This document shows, piece after piece, positions 48,974 through 57,722 of a stretch of 64,000 bases of DNA. Positions within the stretch are counted from its first letter, which is position 1, and the number at the start of each line of letters is the position of its first letter. The notes beneath the pieces are model-generated. The model searched no databases and was not told the DNA's origin. It saw only the letters and a program-made list of their open reading frames with translations. Position numbers and translations under genes: made by a program. Source of the stretch: Paucibacter sp. B2R-40 (GTDB taxonomy: Bacteria; Pseudomonadota; Gammaproteobacteria; Burkholderiales; Burkholderiaceae_C); NCBI RefSeq assembly GCF_025717555.1, contig NZ_JAJIRP010000004.1:373426-437425 (forward strand), in the 5' to 3' direction.

Positions 48974-49678
48974 ATGCTTGCAGCAAAAACCCTGATCGCC
49001 AGCGCCTTGCTGGGCCTGGCCTCGTCAGCGATGACAGCGCCGACCACGCTTGACTTTGAAAAGGTGGATGCGAAAACCACGCTCCTGTCGACGACCCAGC
49101 TTTACAAAGACCTGGGCGTCAGCTTCAGCGGCGGCGGCTTTGGCGTAGCCAGCTCGATCGCCAAAACCGACCCCGGAGACGGCAACTTCTATCGAGGGAA
49201 AATTGACGCTCCCAACCAAAGCCCACCGTTTTACAGCGCCAACAGGGGTGCCGTGATCTTGTGGGACGGCGGCACATCGACCGAGGCCACTTTCGTCATC
49301 AATGTCAAGGATGGATTCAACGATGACTTCTTCCTCAGCTACTCGTCGGCCGATTTCGCAACTTCTGGCGCCGTGAAGATTTTTAGCGAAGCGAATGGCG
49401 GCGGCGATAACTTGGGTGGCATTGATTTGCAGTTGACTGGTCAGCAAGGCTGCGCAGGCTTTCTTTGCAATTGGAACGATGCGCATTCGACAATTGCAAA
49501 CGGGAAAATCGGCAAATCCATCGTCATCACCGGCGGCAACGGTCTGTTCTACCTGGACGATTTCAAGTTGAATCTGCTCGGAGATGGCACACATGTTCCC
49601 GAACCCGGTGGCGTGGCCCTGAGCTTGGCGGCCCTCGCCGCCTTGGCTTGGAGCCGGACCAAGCGCCAGGCAATTTGA
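48974..49678 (+). CDS. PEP-CTERM sorted exoprotein
   Basis: The 234-residue protein has a signal peptide (cut near residue 21), a beta-rich domain with FEKVDAKTTLLSTTQLYKDL and GGDNLGGIDLQLTGQQ, and the C-terminal sorting signal VPEPGGVALSLAALAALAW followed by a hydrophobic helix and basic residues (RTKRQ). Such proteins are processed by exosortase in bacteria that make exopolysaccharide. No exosortase gene is in the window. Confidence 0.88.
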   Translation: MLAAKTLIASALLGLASSAMTAPTTLDFEKVDAKTTLLSTTQLYKDLGVSFSGGGFGVASSIAKTDPGDGNFYRGKIDAPNQSPPFYSANRGAVILWDGGTSTEATFVINVKDGFNDDFFLSYSSADFATSGAVKIFSEANGGGDNLGGIDLQLTGQQGCAGFLCNWNDAHSTIANGKIGKSIVITGGNGLFYLDDFKLNLLGDGTHVPEPGGVALSLAALAALAWSRTKRQAI

Positions 49679-49698
49679 AAGTTAGACTTTCCAACTAG

Positions 49699-49734
49699 AA
49701 GAGCCGTGCAATCCCAAGTTGCATGGCTCTTTTG
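49699..49734 (+). terminator. Rho-independent terminator after the PEP-CTERM gene
   Basis: A stem AAGAGCCGTGCAA/TTGCATGGCTCTT with one G:T-type mismatch (49699-49711 and 49719-49731) is followed by TTTGTGTTTT. It also serves the convergent ABC gene region. Confidence 0.82.
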
Positions 49735-49769
49735 TGTTTTGTTCTGTGAATTGCGGCGCCATTCGGTAC

Positions 49770-51587
49770 CTAGTCACCGCTTTGCTGCAAACGCCACATC
49801 CGGGCGTAAGTGCCCTGCAGCGCCAGCAAGGCTTCATGATGGCCGCGCTCAACGATGCGGCCGGCCTCCAGCACCAAAATCTCATGCGCATCGACGATGG
49901 TGGACAGCCGATGAGCAATCACCAGCACCGTCTTGTTCTGCGCTGCCGACTCCAACTCGCCTTGAATGGCGCGCTCATTGGTCGAATCCAGCGCCGAGGT
50001 CGCCTCATCAAAAATCAGCAGCGGCGGATTCTTCAGCAGTGTGCGGGCAATTGCCACGCGCTGCTTTTCCCCGCCGCTGAGCTTGAGCCCGCGCTCGCCG
50101 ACCATGGTGTCGTAGCCTTTGGGCATGCCAGCGATGAAGGCATGGATATGCGCGGCGCGCGCCGCAGCTTCCACGTCCTCTTGACTCGCACCCGGTCGGC
50201 CATAGGCGATGTTGTAGGCCACAGTGTCATTGAACAAGACCGTGTCTTGCGGCACGATGCCAATCGAGCGGCGCAAGCTGCTTTGCGTGACAGCGCGCAG
50301 CTCTTGGCCGTCGATGGTGATGCGGCCACTGTCGATGTCATAAAAGCGATAGAGCAGACGAGCCAGCGTGCTCTTGCCCGAGCCGCTGGGCCCGACGACG
50401 GCGACCTTTTTGCCGGCCGGTATCTCGAAGCTCACCTCATGCAGAATCGGCCTCGCTTTGTCATAAGAAAAACTGACGGACTCGAAACGCACCGCAGCAC
50501 CGTCAATAGCTAACTCCACGGCTCCCGGCACATCGGCCACCTCGCGCTCGCGCTCCAGCAGGCCGAACATCTTGTCCAGATCGGTCAGGCTTTGCTTGAT
50601 TTCACGGTAGATCACACCGAGAAAATTGAGCGGAATATAGAGCTGGATCATGAAGGCATTGACCATCACCAGATCGCCCAGGCTCATGCTGCCTGACACC
50701 ACGCCCACCGTCGCCCGCCACAGCATCAAGACCAGGGCGGTGGCGATGATCAATTGCTGGCCGGTGTTGAGCAGCGACAGCGTCGACTGTGCTTTGAGCT
50801 GCGCGCGGCGCAGCTTCTCCAGGCTCTCGTCGTAGCGCGCCGTTTCAAAGTCTTCGTTATTGAAGTACTTGACCGTTTCATAGTTCAACAAGGAGTCGAT
50901 CGCCCGGCTGTGCGCGACCGAATCCAGCTCATTGAGCTGCTTGCGGAACTTGGTACGCCACTCGGTCACCGTGATGGTGAAGCTGATGTAAAGCACCAAG
51001 GCCGCCAGCGTGATGTAGGCAAACCAGGCATCGAACTTGACCGCCAGCAACGTCAGCACCAGCGTCACCTCGATCAGCGTGGGCACGATGCTGTAGAGCG
51101 AATAGGAGATCAGCGAATGCACGGCGCGCGTGCCGCGCTCGATGTCGCGCGTCATGCCGCCCGTTTGGCGCTCCAAGTGGAAGCGCAGGCTGAGTGCGTG
51201 CAAGTGCCGAAATACCTGCAGGGAGATGCTGCGCGCCGTGCCCTCGGTCGCCTTGGCGAAGATCAGTTCTCGCAACTCGGTGAACAGCGAAGTCATCAAG
51301 CGCAGGGCGCCGTAAGCGACCAGCAGCCCCAAGGGCACCACCGCCACGCTGGCAGCCGAGCCGGGCTTGATGGCCAGGCTGTCGACCAGCGATTTCAAAA
51401 GCAGCGGCACAGCCACATTGCTGAGCTTGGCAAACAACATAAAGCTCAGCGCAATACCGACGCGCCAGCGATAGCGCCACAGATAGGGCAAGAGCTTGTT
51501 GATCGTGGCCCAGTCGCTGCGCGGGGCCGCCGGCGCGCCCTGCACGCTGCCGTTTAAAGAAGGGGTAAGCGCAGGGCTGCTTCGCAT
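49770..51587 (-). CDS. ABC exporter of the ATM1/HMT1 type, fused membrane and ATPase domains
   Basis: The 605-residue half-transporter has six hydrophobic segments (about residues 45-330), then an ATPase domain with Walker [10 protein letters not shown], signature LSGGEKQRVAIART and Walker B LLIFDEATSALDS. The conserved NYETVKYFNNEDFE stretch is the mark of ATM1-type exporters of glutathione or metal conjugates. ATG 51587 is used; ATG 51626 is possible but leaves only 22 bp to the divergent start. Confidence 0.88.
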   Translation of the reverse strand: MRSSPALTPSLNGSVQGAPAAPRSDWATINKLLPYLWRYRWRVGIALSFMLFAKLSNVAVPLLLKSLVDSLAIKPGSAASVAVVPLGLLVAYGALRLMTSLFTELRELIFAKATEGTARSISLQVFRHLHALSLRFHLERQTGGMTRDIERGTRAVHSLISYSLYSIVPTLIEVTLVLTLLAVKFDAWFAYITLAALVLYISFTITVTEWRTKFRKQLNELDSVAHSRAIDSLLNYETVKYFNNEDFETARYDESLEKLRRAQLKAQSTLSLLNTGQQLIIATALVLMLWRATVGVVSGSMSLGDLVMVNAFMIQLYIPLNFLGVIYREIKQSLTDLDKMFGLLEREREVADVPGAVELAIDGAAVRFESVSFSYDKARPILHEVSFEIPAGKKVAVVGPSGSGKSTLARLLYRFYDIDSGRITIDGQELRAVTQSSLRRSIGIVPQDTVLFNDTVAYNIAYGRPGASQEDVEAAARAAHIHAFIAGMPKGYDTMVGERGLKLSGGEKQRVAIARTLLKNPPLLIFDEATSALDSTNERAIQGELESAAQNKTVLVIAHRLSTIVDAHEILVLEAGRIVERGHHEALLALQGTYARMWRLQQSGD

Positions 51588-51648
51588 GTGTTGTTTAGAT
51601 TCTTGAGCTGTGACCGAGAATGGCATAGCAATTCTCTCAGGAACCCAC

Positions 51649-52080
51649 ATGACCGACATCCAGCCCGCTGCAAGCCCATCGAACTCAAGCGCCAATCCAA
51701 GCGCCATGCCGCGCGAGCTGGTCTTGCGCGTGATGCCGATGCCGGCCGACGCCAATCACAACGGCGACGTCTTCGGCGGCTGGATCATGGCGCAGGTGGA
51801 CATTGCCGGCTCCATCCTGCCGGCGCGCATTTCCAAGGGCCGCGTCGCCACGGTGGCGGTGAAGGAGTTCTTATTCAAGCAGCCGGTCTCGATCGGCGAC
51901 TTGCTGTCCTTTTACTCTCAGGTCACCCGCGTCGGACGCACCTCGATCACCGTGCAGGTCGAGGTGGTGGCCGAGCGCAACCCGGCCAATCCGGAAGTGG
52001 TCAAGGTGACCGAGGCGCAGCTGACCTATGTGGCGATTGACCACGAAGGCAAGCCGCGGCCCTTCAGTCAAATTTCGTAA
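51649..52080 (+). CDS. yciA: Acyl-CoA thioesterase, YciA type
   Basis: The 143-residue hotdog-fold protein hydrolyses acyl-CoA. The family core DANHNGDVFGGWIMAQVDIAG with catalytic Asp, and FLFKQPVSIGDLLSFYSQV, match YciA. An AGGA ribosome-binding site precedes ATG 51649. Its 3' end overlaps the convergent enoyl-CoA hydratase by 17 bp. Confidence 0.92.
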   Translation: MTDIQPAASPSNSSANPSAMPRELVLRVMPMPADANHNGDVFGGWIMAQVDIAGSILPARISKGRVATVAVKEFLFKQPVSIGDLLSFYSQVTRVGRTSITVQVEVVAERNPANPEVVKVTEAQLTYVAIDHEGKPRPFSQIS

Positions 52081-52828
52081 AGTCCGGCTGGCGTTTCTGG
52101 AAGAAGGCCTGAAAGGCCTCCATCGCCTCGGGTGAACGCAGGCGGGCGCCAAAAATCTCGGCCTCGACCTTGATCGTCTCGATCACCTGCGCGGCGCTGT
52201 GCCGGCGCATCAGGCGCTTGCTCTCGCGCACCGCACTCGGCGCCAAGGCATTGAAGCGCTCGGCCACGCGGCGCGCATAAGCCACCACTTCGCCGGCAGC
52301 CAGCACGCCATTGGCGATGCCGCACTCGACCGCATCGGCGCCAGTGAAGGGGTCGCCGAGCAATAACTTTTCGGCCGCCTTGGCGTGACCCATCAAGCTG
52401 GGCACGATCAGGCTGGAACCAAACTCGGGCACCAGGCCCAGGCCCACAAAAGGCATGGCCAGGCGCGAATCGTCGGCCACATAGACAAAGTCGCAATGCA
52501 AGAGCATGGTGGTGCCGATGCCGATCGCCGCGCCGTTGACGGCCGCGATGACGGGCTTTTCGCAACCCAGCAGCGCGCGCATGAACTGGAACACCGGCGC
52601 GTCTTCATCGCGTGGCGGGCTGCTCATGAAGTCTTCGATGTCATTGCCCGAGGTGAAGACCGTGGGCTGACCCTGGATCAAGACCGCGCGCACCGTCTTG
52701 TCGGTGTTGGCAGCGATCAGCGCATCGGCCATCTCCTGGTACATCACGCGGGTCAAGGCATTTTTCTTTTCGGGGCGGGCGATTTCAATCGTGGCCACAC
52801 CGTTGACGACGGCAGTTTTGATGCTCAT
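52064..52828 (-). CDS. Enoyl-CoA hydratase/isomerase family protein
   Basis: The 254-residue crotonase-fold protein shows FTSGNDIEDFM (oxyanion hole), NGAAIGIGTTMLLHCD and FVGLGLVPEFGSS with one active-site glutamate. The first glutamate of typical hydratases is not obvious (GIGTTM instead of GGGCEL), so it may be an isomerase or a hydratase variant. ATG 52828 is the family start. It is the last gene of the beta-oxidation cluster. Confidence 0.88.
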   Translation of the reverse strand: MSIKTAVVNGVATIEIARPEKKNALTRVMYQEMADALIAANTDKTVRAVLIQGQPTVFTSGNDIEDFMSSPPRDEDAPVFQFMRALLGCEKPVIAAVNGAAIGIGTTMLLHCDFVYVADDSRLAMPFVGLGLVPEFGSSLIVPSLMGHAKAAEKLLLGDPFTGADAVECGIANGVLAAGEVVAYARRVAERFNALAPSAVRESKRLMRRHSAAQVIETIKVEAEIFGARLRSPEAMEAFQAFFQKRQPDFTKFD

Positions 52829-52878
52829 GGGGCAGTCTCCAATTTCTTCAAATTTCGGGGCGATTGTGACGCAAGCGC

Positions 52879-53409
52879 TCAGGATGCACGGCCGAGTTGT
52901 TGCCAATGATTGGCCAAATGCATCAGGTGTGCGCGCTCATATTCTTCGCGGCTCAGCGGGCCATAGGCGAAATGCGGCGCCAAGGGCCCCTTGTGCGCCG
53001 CAAATGCATCCATCGCATCGAGCAGGCGCTGCACCGAAAACTTCAGGCTGCGCTCGACGTCCAGCGCCGGCGCGCCGGGAATCGGCTCGTCCAGGCTGTG
53101 CGACATCTTGCCGCGGGCGTTGAACAAGGCCCAGGCCGCAGCACCCACGCTGGAGCGGAACCAAGCCGGTTTCAGCTCGGGGAATCCGCTGATGGAGAAC
53201 TCGATGCTTTGCGCCAGATGCTGCAGCAGCTGCGCCAAGGTCCAGGCGTTGTCCTGCACCTTGGGCGGGCTGAACAGCAACTCGAACACCGCCTTGCGCG
53301 CCTGTTTCCAGGTCGCGAAGGCGGGGCTCAAGTCGCCCTGACAACCGACGAGCAGAGCCGGCGCGGCCAGCAAGACCGCGCCGCGTAAAACCGTTCGCCG
53401 GGTCGTCAT
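52879..53409 (-). CDS. DUF1569-family protein with twin-arginine lipoprotein signal
   Basis: The 176-residue protein begins MTTRRTVLRGAVLLAAPALL with an RR motif and a lipobox-like VGCQG, then a DinB-like helical domain (NAWTLAQLLQHLAQSIEFSI). The function is unknown. ATG 53409 is chosen because the longer frame lies in a repeat. It is between fadA-like and ECH genes and may be a hitch-hiker. Confidence 0.7.
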   Translation of the reverse strand: MTTRRTVLRGAVLLAAPALLVGCQGDLSPAFATWKQARKAVFELLFSPPKVQDNAWTLAQLLQHLAQSIEFSISGFPELKPAWFRSSVGAAAWALFNARGKMSHSLDEPIPGAPALDVERSLKFSVQRLLDAMDAFAAHKGPLAPHFAYGPLSREEYERAHLMHLANHWQQLGRAS

Positions 53410-53435
53410 CTCACAAGAAAGCGCCGGGCCGTCCC

Positions 53436-53490
53436 AAGCTTTCTTGCGCCCCCTCGGGGGGTGGGCGACGTATGGCGTCGACCTGGGGGC
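53436..53490 (+). repeat. GC-rich hairpin-forming repeat, copy 2 (intergenic)
   Basis: On the plus strand it reads AAGCTTTCTTGCGCCCCCTC then GGGGGG, GACG blocks and ends CCTGGGGGC, the same block order as the hisC copy at 13083-13137 (minus strand). It fills the gap between the thiolase stop and the DUF1569 gene and could act as a hairpin in the mRNA. Confidence 0.75.
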
Positions 53491-53492
53491 TA

Positions 53493-54707
53493 TCACAATC
53501 GCTCGATGATGCCGGCAGCACCTTGACCGGCGCCGACGCACATCGTCACCATGCCGTACTTCTCACCGGTGCGGCGCAGGCCGTGGATCACCGAGGCGGC
53601 ACGGATGGCGCCGGTGGCACCCAGCGGGTGACCCAAGGCGATCGCGCCGCCATTCGGGTTCACCTTGCTGCGGTCCAGCACGATGCCCTTGCTGTCGAGG
53701 TCATTCAAAACGGCCAGCGACTGCGCGGCAAAGGCTTCGTTCAACTCGATCCAGCCCAAGTCCTGTGCCTTCAGGCCGGCCAACTTCAGGGCGGCAGGGA
53801 TCGCCTCGATCGGGCCAATGCCCATGATCTCGGGCGGCACGCCGCGCACCGCAAAGCTAACGAAGCGCGCCAGCGGTGTCAAACCGAAACGCTTGACCGC
53901 CGCTTCGGACGCGACGATCAGGGCGCCGGAACCGTCCGAAGTTTGCGAGCTGTTGCCGGCAGTGACCGAGCCCTTGGCGGCGAACACCGCGCGCAGCTTG
54001 GCCAGGCCTTCCAGCGTGGTGTCGCGGCGTGGGCCTTCGTCGATCTCAACCATGCGACGACGCTCGTTGATCGAGCCGTCCGCCAGATTCGGCAGGCGCT
54101 CGATAATCTCGAACGGCGTCATCTCGTCCTTGAAGGCGCCGGACTCGATCGCGGCCAAGGCACGCAGATGCGATTGCAGCGCGAACTCGTCTTGCGCTTC
54201 GCGGCTGATCTTCCACTGCTGCGCGACCTTCTCGGCCGTCAGGCCCATGCCGTAGGCCAGGCCCAGGTTCTCGTCACGCTCGAAGATGGCGGGCGACAAG
54301 GAAGGCTTGTAGCCACCCATGGGTACCATGCTCATCGACTCGACGCCGGCGGCGATCATCACCTCGGCCTCACCGACGCGGATGCGGTCGGCGGCCATTT
54401 GCAAGGCGGTGATACCGGAGGCGCAGTAGCGATTGACGGTGACGCCGCCGACCGTGTTGGGCAGGCCGGCCAGCACCGCGCCAACGCGGGCGATATTCAT
54501 GCCCTGCTCGCCTTCGGGGAAGGAGCAGCCGACGATGGCATCCTCGATGGCGGACGGGTCAAGGCCCGGCACTTGCGCCAAAGCGGCTTGAATAACACGC
54601 GCCAGCATTTCGTCCGGACGGGTGTTTTTGTAATAGCCCCGGCCCGACTTGCCGATAGGCAGACGGGTGGCGGCGCAGATATACGCTTCTTGAACTTGCT
54701 TGCTCAT
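53493..54707 (-). CDS. fadA: Acetyl-CoA C-acyltransferase (3-ketoacyl-CoA thiolase)
   Basis: The 404-residue thiolase has the nucleophilic cysteine in NRYCASGITALQ, the catalytic histidine in GGAIALGHPLGATGA and the second cysteine in CVGAGQGAAG. It cleaves 3-ketoacyl-CoA in the last beta-oxidation step. ATG 54707 follows the FadN-type gene by 66 bp; together they form a complex-like pair. Confidence 0.94.
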   Translation of the reverse strand: MSKQVQEAYICAATRLPIGKSGRGYYKNTRPDEMLARVIQAALAQVPGLDPSAIEDAIVGCSFPEGEQGMNIARVGAVLAGLPNTVGGVTVNRYCASGITALQMAADRIRVGEAEVMIAAGVESMSMVPMGGYKPSLSPAIFERDENLGLAYGMGLTAEKVAQQWKISREAQDEFALQSHLRALAAIESGAFKDEMTPFEIIERLPNLADGSINERRRMVEIDEGPRRDTTLEGLAKLRAVFAAKGSVTAGNSSQTSDGSGALIVASEAAVKRFGLTPLARFVSFAVRGVPPEIMGIGPIEAIPAALKLAGLKAQDLGWIELNEAFAAQSLAVLNDLDSKGIVLDRSKVNPNGGAIALGHPLGATGAIRAASVIHGLRRTGEKYGMVTMCVGAGQGAAGIIERL

Positions 54708-54773
54708 GATGTTCTTTCCAATTCTCTTGATCGGTAGGTGACGGAGCCATCCGAGCCCCGTCACATGAAGCCG

Positions 54774-57170
54774 TTAGTTGCGAACTGGCTTGCCGGTTTG
54801 CAACATGCCCATGATTCGCTCTTGCGTCTTGGGGTGCTCCAGCAAGCTGCAGAAATGCTTGCGCTCCAGCGACATCAAATACTCTTCCGACACCAGCGAG
54901 CCGGCCTCGACCGCGCCGCCGCAGACCACATCGGCGATCAGGCTGGCGAGGTAGAAGTCATGCGCACTGATGAAGCCACCGTCACGCATATTGGCCAACT
55001 GGCCCTTGATGGTGGCGATGCCGGAGCGGCCCGCGACCGGGAACAAGGCCCGCAGCGGCGCGCGGTAGCCGGACTCGGCCATCGCCTTGACTTGCGCCGT
55101 GGCGACATGCAGCAACTCATCCTTGTTCGGCACGATCACATCGCTGTCGAGCAAGAAACCGTTCTTGCGTGCTTCCAAGGCGGAGGTCGCGACCTTGGCC
55201 GTGGCGGCGGTCGTGAAGCCGTCTTTCAAGAAGGCGAAGATGTCGGCATTGGCATTGCCGGCCGCTGCCATCTCGGCCGCACGGCGAGCGATATAGGTCA
55301 GGCCGCCGGCGCCGGGAATCAGGCCCACACCAACTTCGACCAGACCGACATAACTCTCCATATGCGCGACACGGCGTGCGCAATGCACAGCCAACTCGCA
55401 GCCGCCGCCCAGCGCCAAGCCGCGCATTGCAGCCACCACCGGCACGCTCGCGTAACGGATGCGCAGCATCGCGTCTTGCAGCTTCTTCTCTTCGGGCGCA
55501 ATGCCCTTGGCGCCCGACTTCATGAAGACAGGCATCAGCGCTTCGAGGTTGGCGCCGGCCGAGAACACATCGTCCGGCGACCAGATCACCAAGCCCTTGT
55601 AAGAGCTTTCAGCGATCTCGACCGCCTTCAGCAGCCCTTCGGTCACGGTCGGGCTGATCAGGTGCAACTTGGCGGTGATCGAGGCGATCACGACCTCGTT
55701 GTCCAAGGTCCAGACGCGCAGCTCTTCGTTCTTGAACAGTTCGGTACCGGCCTTCAATGGATCGACTGCACCTTCGCCGAACAAGGCCTCGGGGAAGGCT
55801 TGGCGCTGATACACCGGCAGCTCGGTGCGGGGCTTGAATTTGCCCTCAGCCGCGCTCCAGGAACCGGCGGCGCTGTGCACGCCGCCGTTGTCGGCCACCG
55901 GGCCGGTGAAGACCCAGGCCGGCAAAGCCGCGCTGGACAAGGTCTTGCCAGCGGCGATGTCTTCGGCCACCCAGTCAGCCACTTGCTTCCAACCGGCTTG
56001 TTGCCACAGCTCGAACGGGCCTTGGGACGAGCCGAAGCCCCAGCGCATCGCGAAGTCGATCTCGCGCGCGGTGTCTGCCACGGTGTCAAGATGCACGGCG
56101 CAGTAGTGGAAGCTGTCGCGCAGGATGGCCCACAGGAACTGGGCCTGTGGATTGGTCGACTCGCGCAGCAGCTTGATGCGATCGGCGGCAGGTTTTTTAA
56201 GCATGCGGGCGACGATCTCGTCGGCCTTTTTGCCGCCGGCCACGTATTCGCCAGTGGCCGTGTCCAGACGCATGATGTCCTTGCCGACCTTTTTGTAGAA
56301 ACCGGCACCGGTCTTCTGACCCAAAGCACCCTTTTCGATCAAACCGGCCAGCACAGCCGGGGTCGCATAGGTCGAATAGAAGGGGTCATCCTTCAGATTC
56401 TCTTGCATGGTCTTGACGACATGGGCCATCGTGTCCAGGCCCACCACGTCCGCGGTGCGGAAGGTGCCGCTGGAGGCGCGGCCGAGTTTCTTGCCGGTCA
56501 AATCATCAACCAGATCGACGCTCAGGCCAAACTTCTCGGCTTCGATCATCGTGGCCATCATGCCGGCGATGCCGACCCGGTTGGCGACGAAGTTAGGTGT
56601 GTCATTGGCGCGCACAACGCCCTTGCCCAGACCCGAAGTCACGAAGGATTCCAGCTGATCGATCACGGCCGGCAATGTGGTCGGCGTATTGATCAACTCG
56701 ACCAGATACATATAGCGCGGTGGGTTGAAGAAATGGATGCCGCAAAAACGCGGCTTGATTTCTTCCGGCAGCGCTTCTGCCAGCTTGGTGATGGAGAGGC
56801 CTGATGTGTTCGACGCGACGATGGCGTGGCCGGCAACGAAAGGCGCGATCTTCTTGTAGAGATCAAGCTTCCAGTCCATGCGCTCGGCAATCGCCTCGAT
56901 GATCAGATCGCACTCGCCCAACAGCGCCAGATGCTCTTCGTAGTTGGCGGCCTGGATCAGCGCGGCGTCTTCGACCACGCCCAGCGGCGCGGGCTTGAGT
57001 TTCTTCAGGCCCTCGATGGCCTTGGTGACGATGCCATTCTTGGCACCTTCTTTGGCCGGCAGATCAAACAGGATCACCGGGACTTTGAGGTTGACCAGAT
57101 GGGCGGCGATTTGCGCGCCCATCACGCCAGCGCCGAGTACGGCGACTTTACGAACTTGAAAACGACTCAC
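54774..57170 (-). CDS. fadN: FadN-type bifunctional 3-hydroxyacyl-CoA dehydrogenase/enoyl-CoA hydratase
   Basis: The 798-residue protein has an N-terminal NAD dehydrogenase domain (VAVLGAGVMGAQIAAHLVN, residues 7-25) and a C-terminal crotonase domain (FSAGANLEALM, MRGLALGGGCELAVH, VEVGVGLIPGAGGLTYIA). Domain order is the reverse of FadB/FadJ and like Bacillus FadN. It performs hydration and dehydrogenation. The start is GTG 57170 with a GGAG ribosome-binding site. It could also act on crotonyl-CoA from lysine (inference). Confidence 0.92.
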   Translation of the reverse strand: MSRFQVRKVAVLGAGVMGAQIAAHLVNLKVPVILFDLPAKEGAKNGIVTKAIEGLKKLKPAPLGVVEDAALIQAANYEEHLALLGECDLIIEAIAERMDWKLDLYKKIAPFVAGHAIVASNTSGLSITKLAEALPEEIKPRFCGIHFFNPPRYMYLVELINTPTTLPAVIDQLESFVTSGLGKGVVRANDTPNFVANRVGIAGMMATMIEAEKFGLSVDLVDDLTGKKLGRASSGTFRTADVVGLDTMAHVVKTMQENLKDDPFYSTYATPAVLAGLIEKGALGQKTGAGFYKKVGKDIMRLDTATGEYVAGGKKADEIVARMLKKPAADRIKLLRESTNPQAQFLWAILRDSFHYCAVHLDTVADTAREIDFAMRWGFGSSQGPFELWQQAGWKQVADWVAEDIAAGKTLSSAALPAWVFTGPVADNGGVHSAAGSWSAAEGKFKPRTELPVYQRQAFPEALFGEGAVDPLKAGTELFKNEELRVWTLDNEVVIASITAKLHLISPTVTEGLLKAVEIAESSYKGLVIWSPDDVFSAGANLEALMPVFMKSGAKGIAPEEKKLQDAMLRIRYASVPVVAAMRGLALGGGCELAVHCARRVAHMESYVGLVEVGVGLIPGAGGLTYIARRAAEMAAAGNANADIFAFLKDGFTTAATAKVATSALEARKNGFLLDSDVIVPNKDELLHVATAQVKAMAESGYRAPLRALFPVAGRSGIATIKGQLANMRDGGFISAHDFYLASLIADVVCGGAVEAGSLVSEEYLMSLERKHFCSLLEHPKTQERIMGMLQTGKPVRN

Positions 57171-57229
57171 AGAATTCTCCTGACAAATACGGATAACGAG
57201 CCCCGCAGGACTCGTCAAAAACCCAAGCC

Positions 57230-57667
57230 TTACTCGACACGAATCCAGGTTTGCGTGCGGCCCAACATCGGCATGCCGATATAGCCACGCACTTCCATCT
57301 TCTTGCCGCCATCCACCGGCTTCAGGCGCACCTTGTAGACCTTGCCATTATTGGGATCGAGGATGTCACCACCATCCCAAACTTCGGCGTCGCTGCTCTG
57401 CTTGACGTTACGCAAAATGGTCATGCCCATCACCGGCTTGTCCTTGCGCTCATCGCTGCATTTATCGCATTTGGCGTCCGCCTTGGCCGGGTCCAACAGC
57501 TTCTCGATCACCGCAGAGTACACACCCCCTGTGTCACTGACCCGCACCAAGGACTTTTCGACCTTGGTTTCATCATCAATCGTTTTCCACAAGCCTGCCG
57601 GACTGGCTTGAGCCATGGCGAGGTTGGCAACAAGACTCAAAACAGCAGCAGCAATCAATGACTTCAT
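57230..57667 (-). CDS. DUF2147 family secreted protein
   Basis: The 145-residue protein has a signal peptide (MKSLIAAAVLSLVANLAMAQ) and the family features SPAGLWKTIDDETK, a CDKC motif and DPNNGKVYKVRLK with RGYIGMPMLGRTQTW. The function is unknown; family members may bind lipids. ATG 57667 is chosen for the signal peptide. It stands between the acyl-CoA dehydrogenase and FadN genes in the operon. Confidence 0.85.
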   Translation of the reverse strand: MKSLIAAAVLSLVANLAMAQASPAGLWKTIDDETKVEKSLVRVSDTGGVYSAVIEKLLDPAKADAKCDKCSDERKDKPVMGMTILRNVKQSSDAEVWDGGDILDPNNGKVYKVRLKPVDGGKKMEVRGYIGMPMLGRTQTWIRVE

Positions 57668-57722
57668 GGTGTCTCCAATAGGTTTATGTGAACTCAATAC
57701 GGGATTGGCAAGGCTTGGTGAA

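Noticed and set aside
54738-56804. A 688-codon plus-strand frame
   Set aside because: Antisense of the FadN-type gene, which carries real catalytic motifs.
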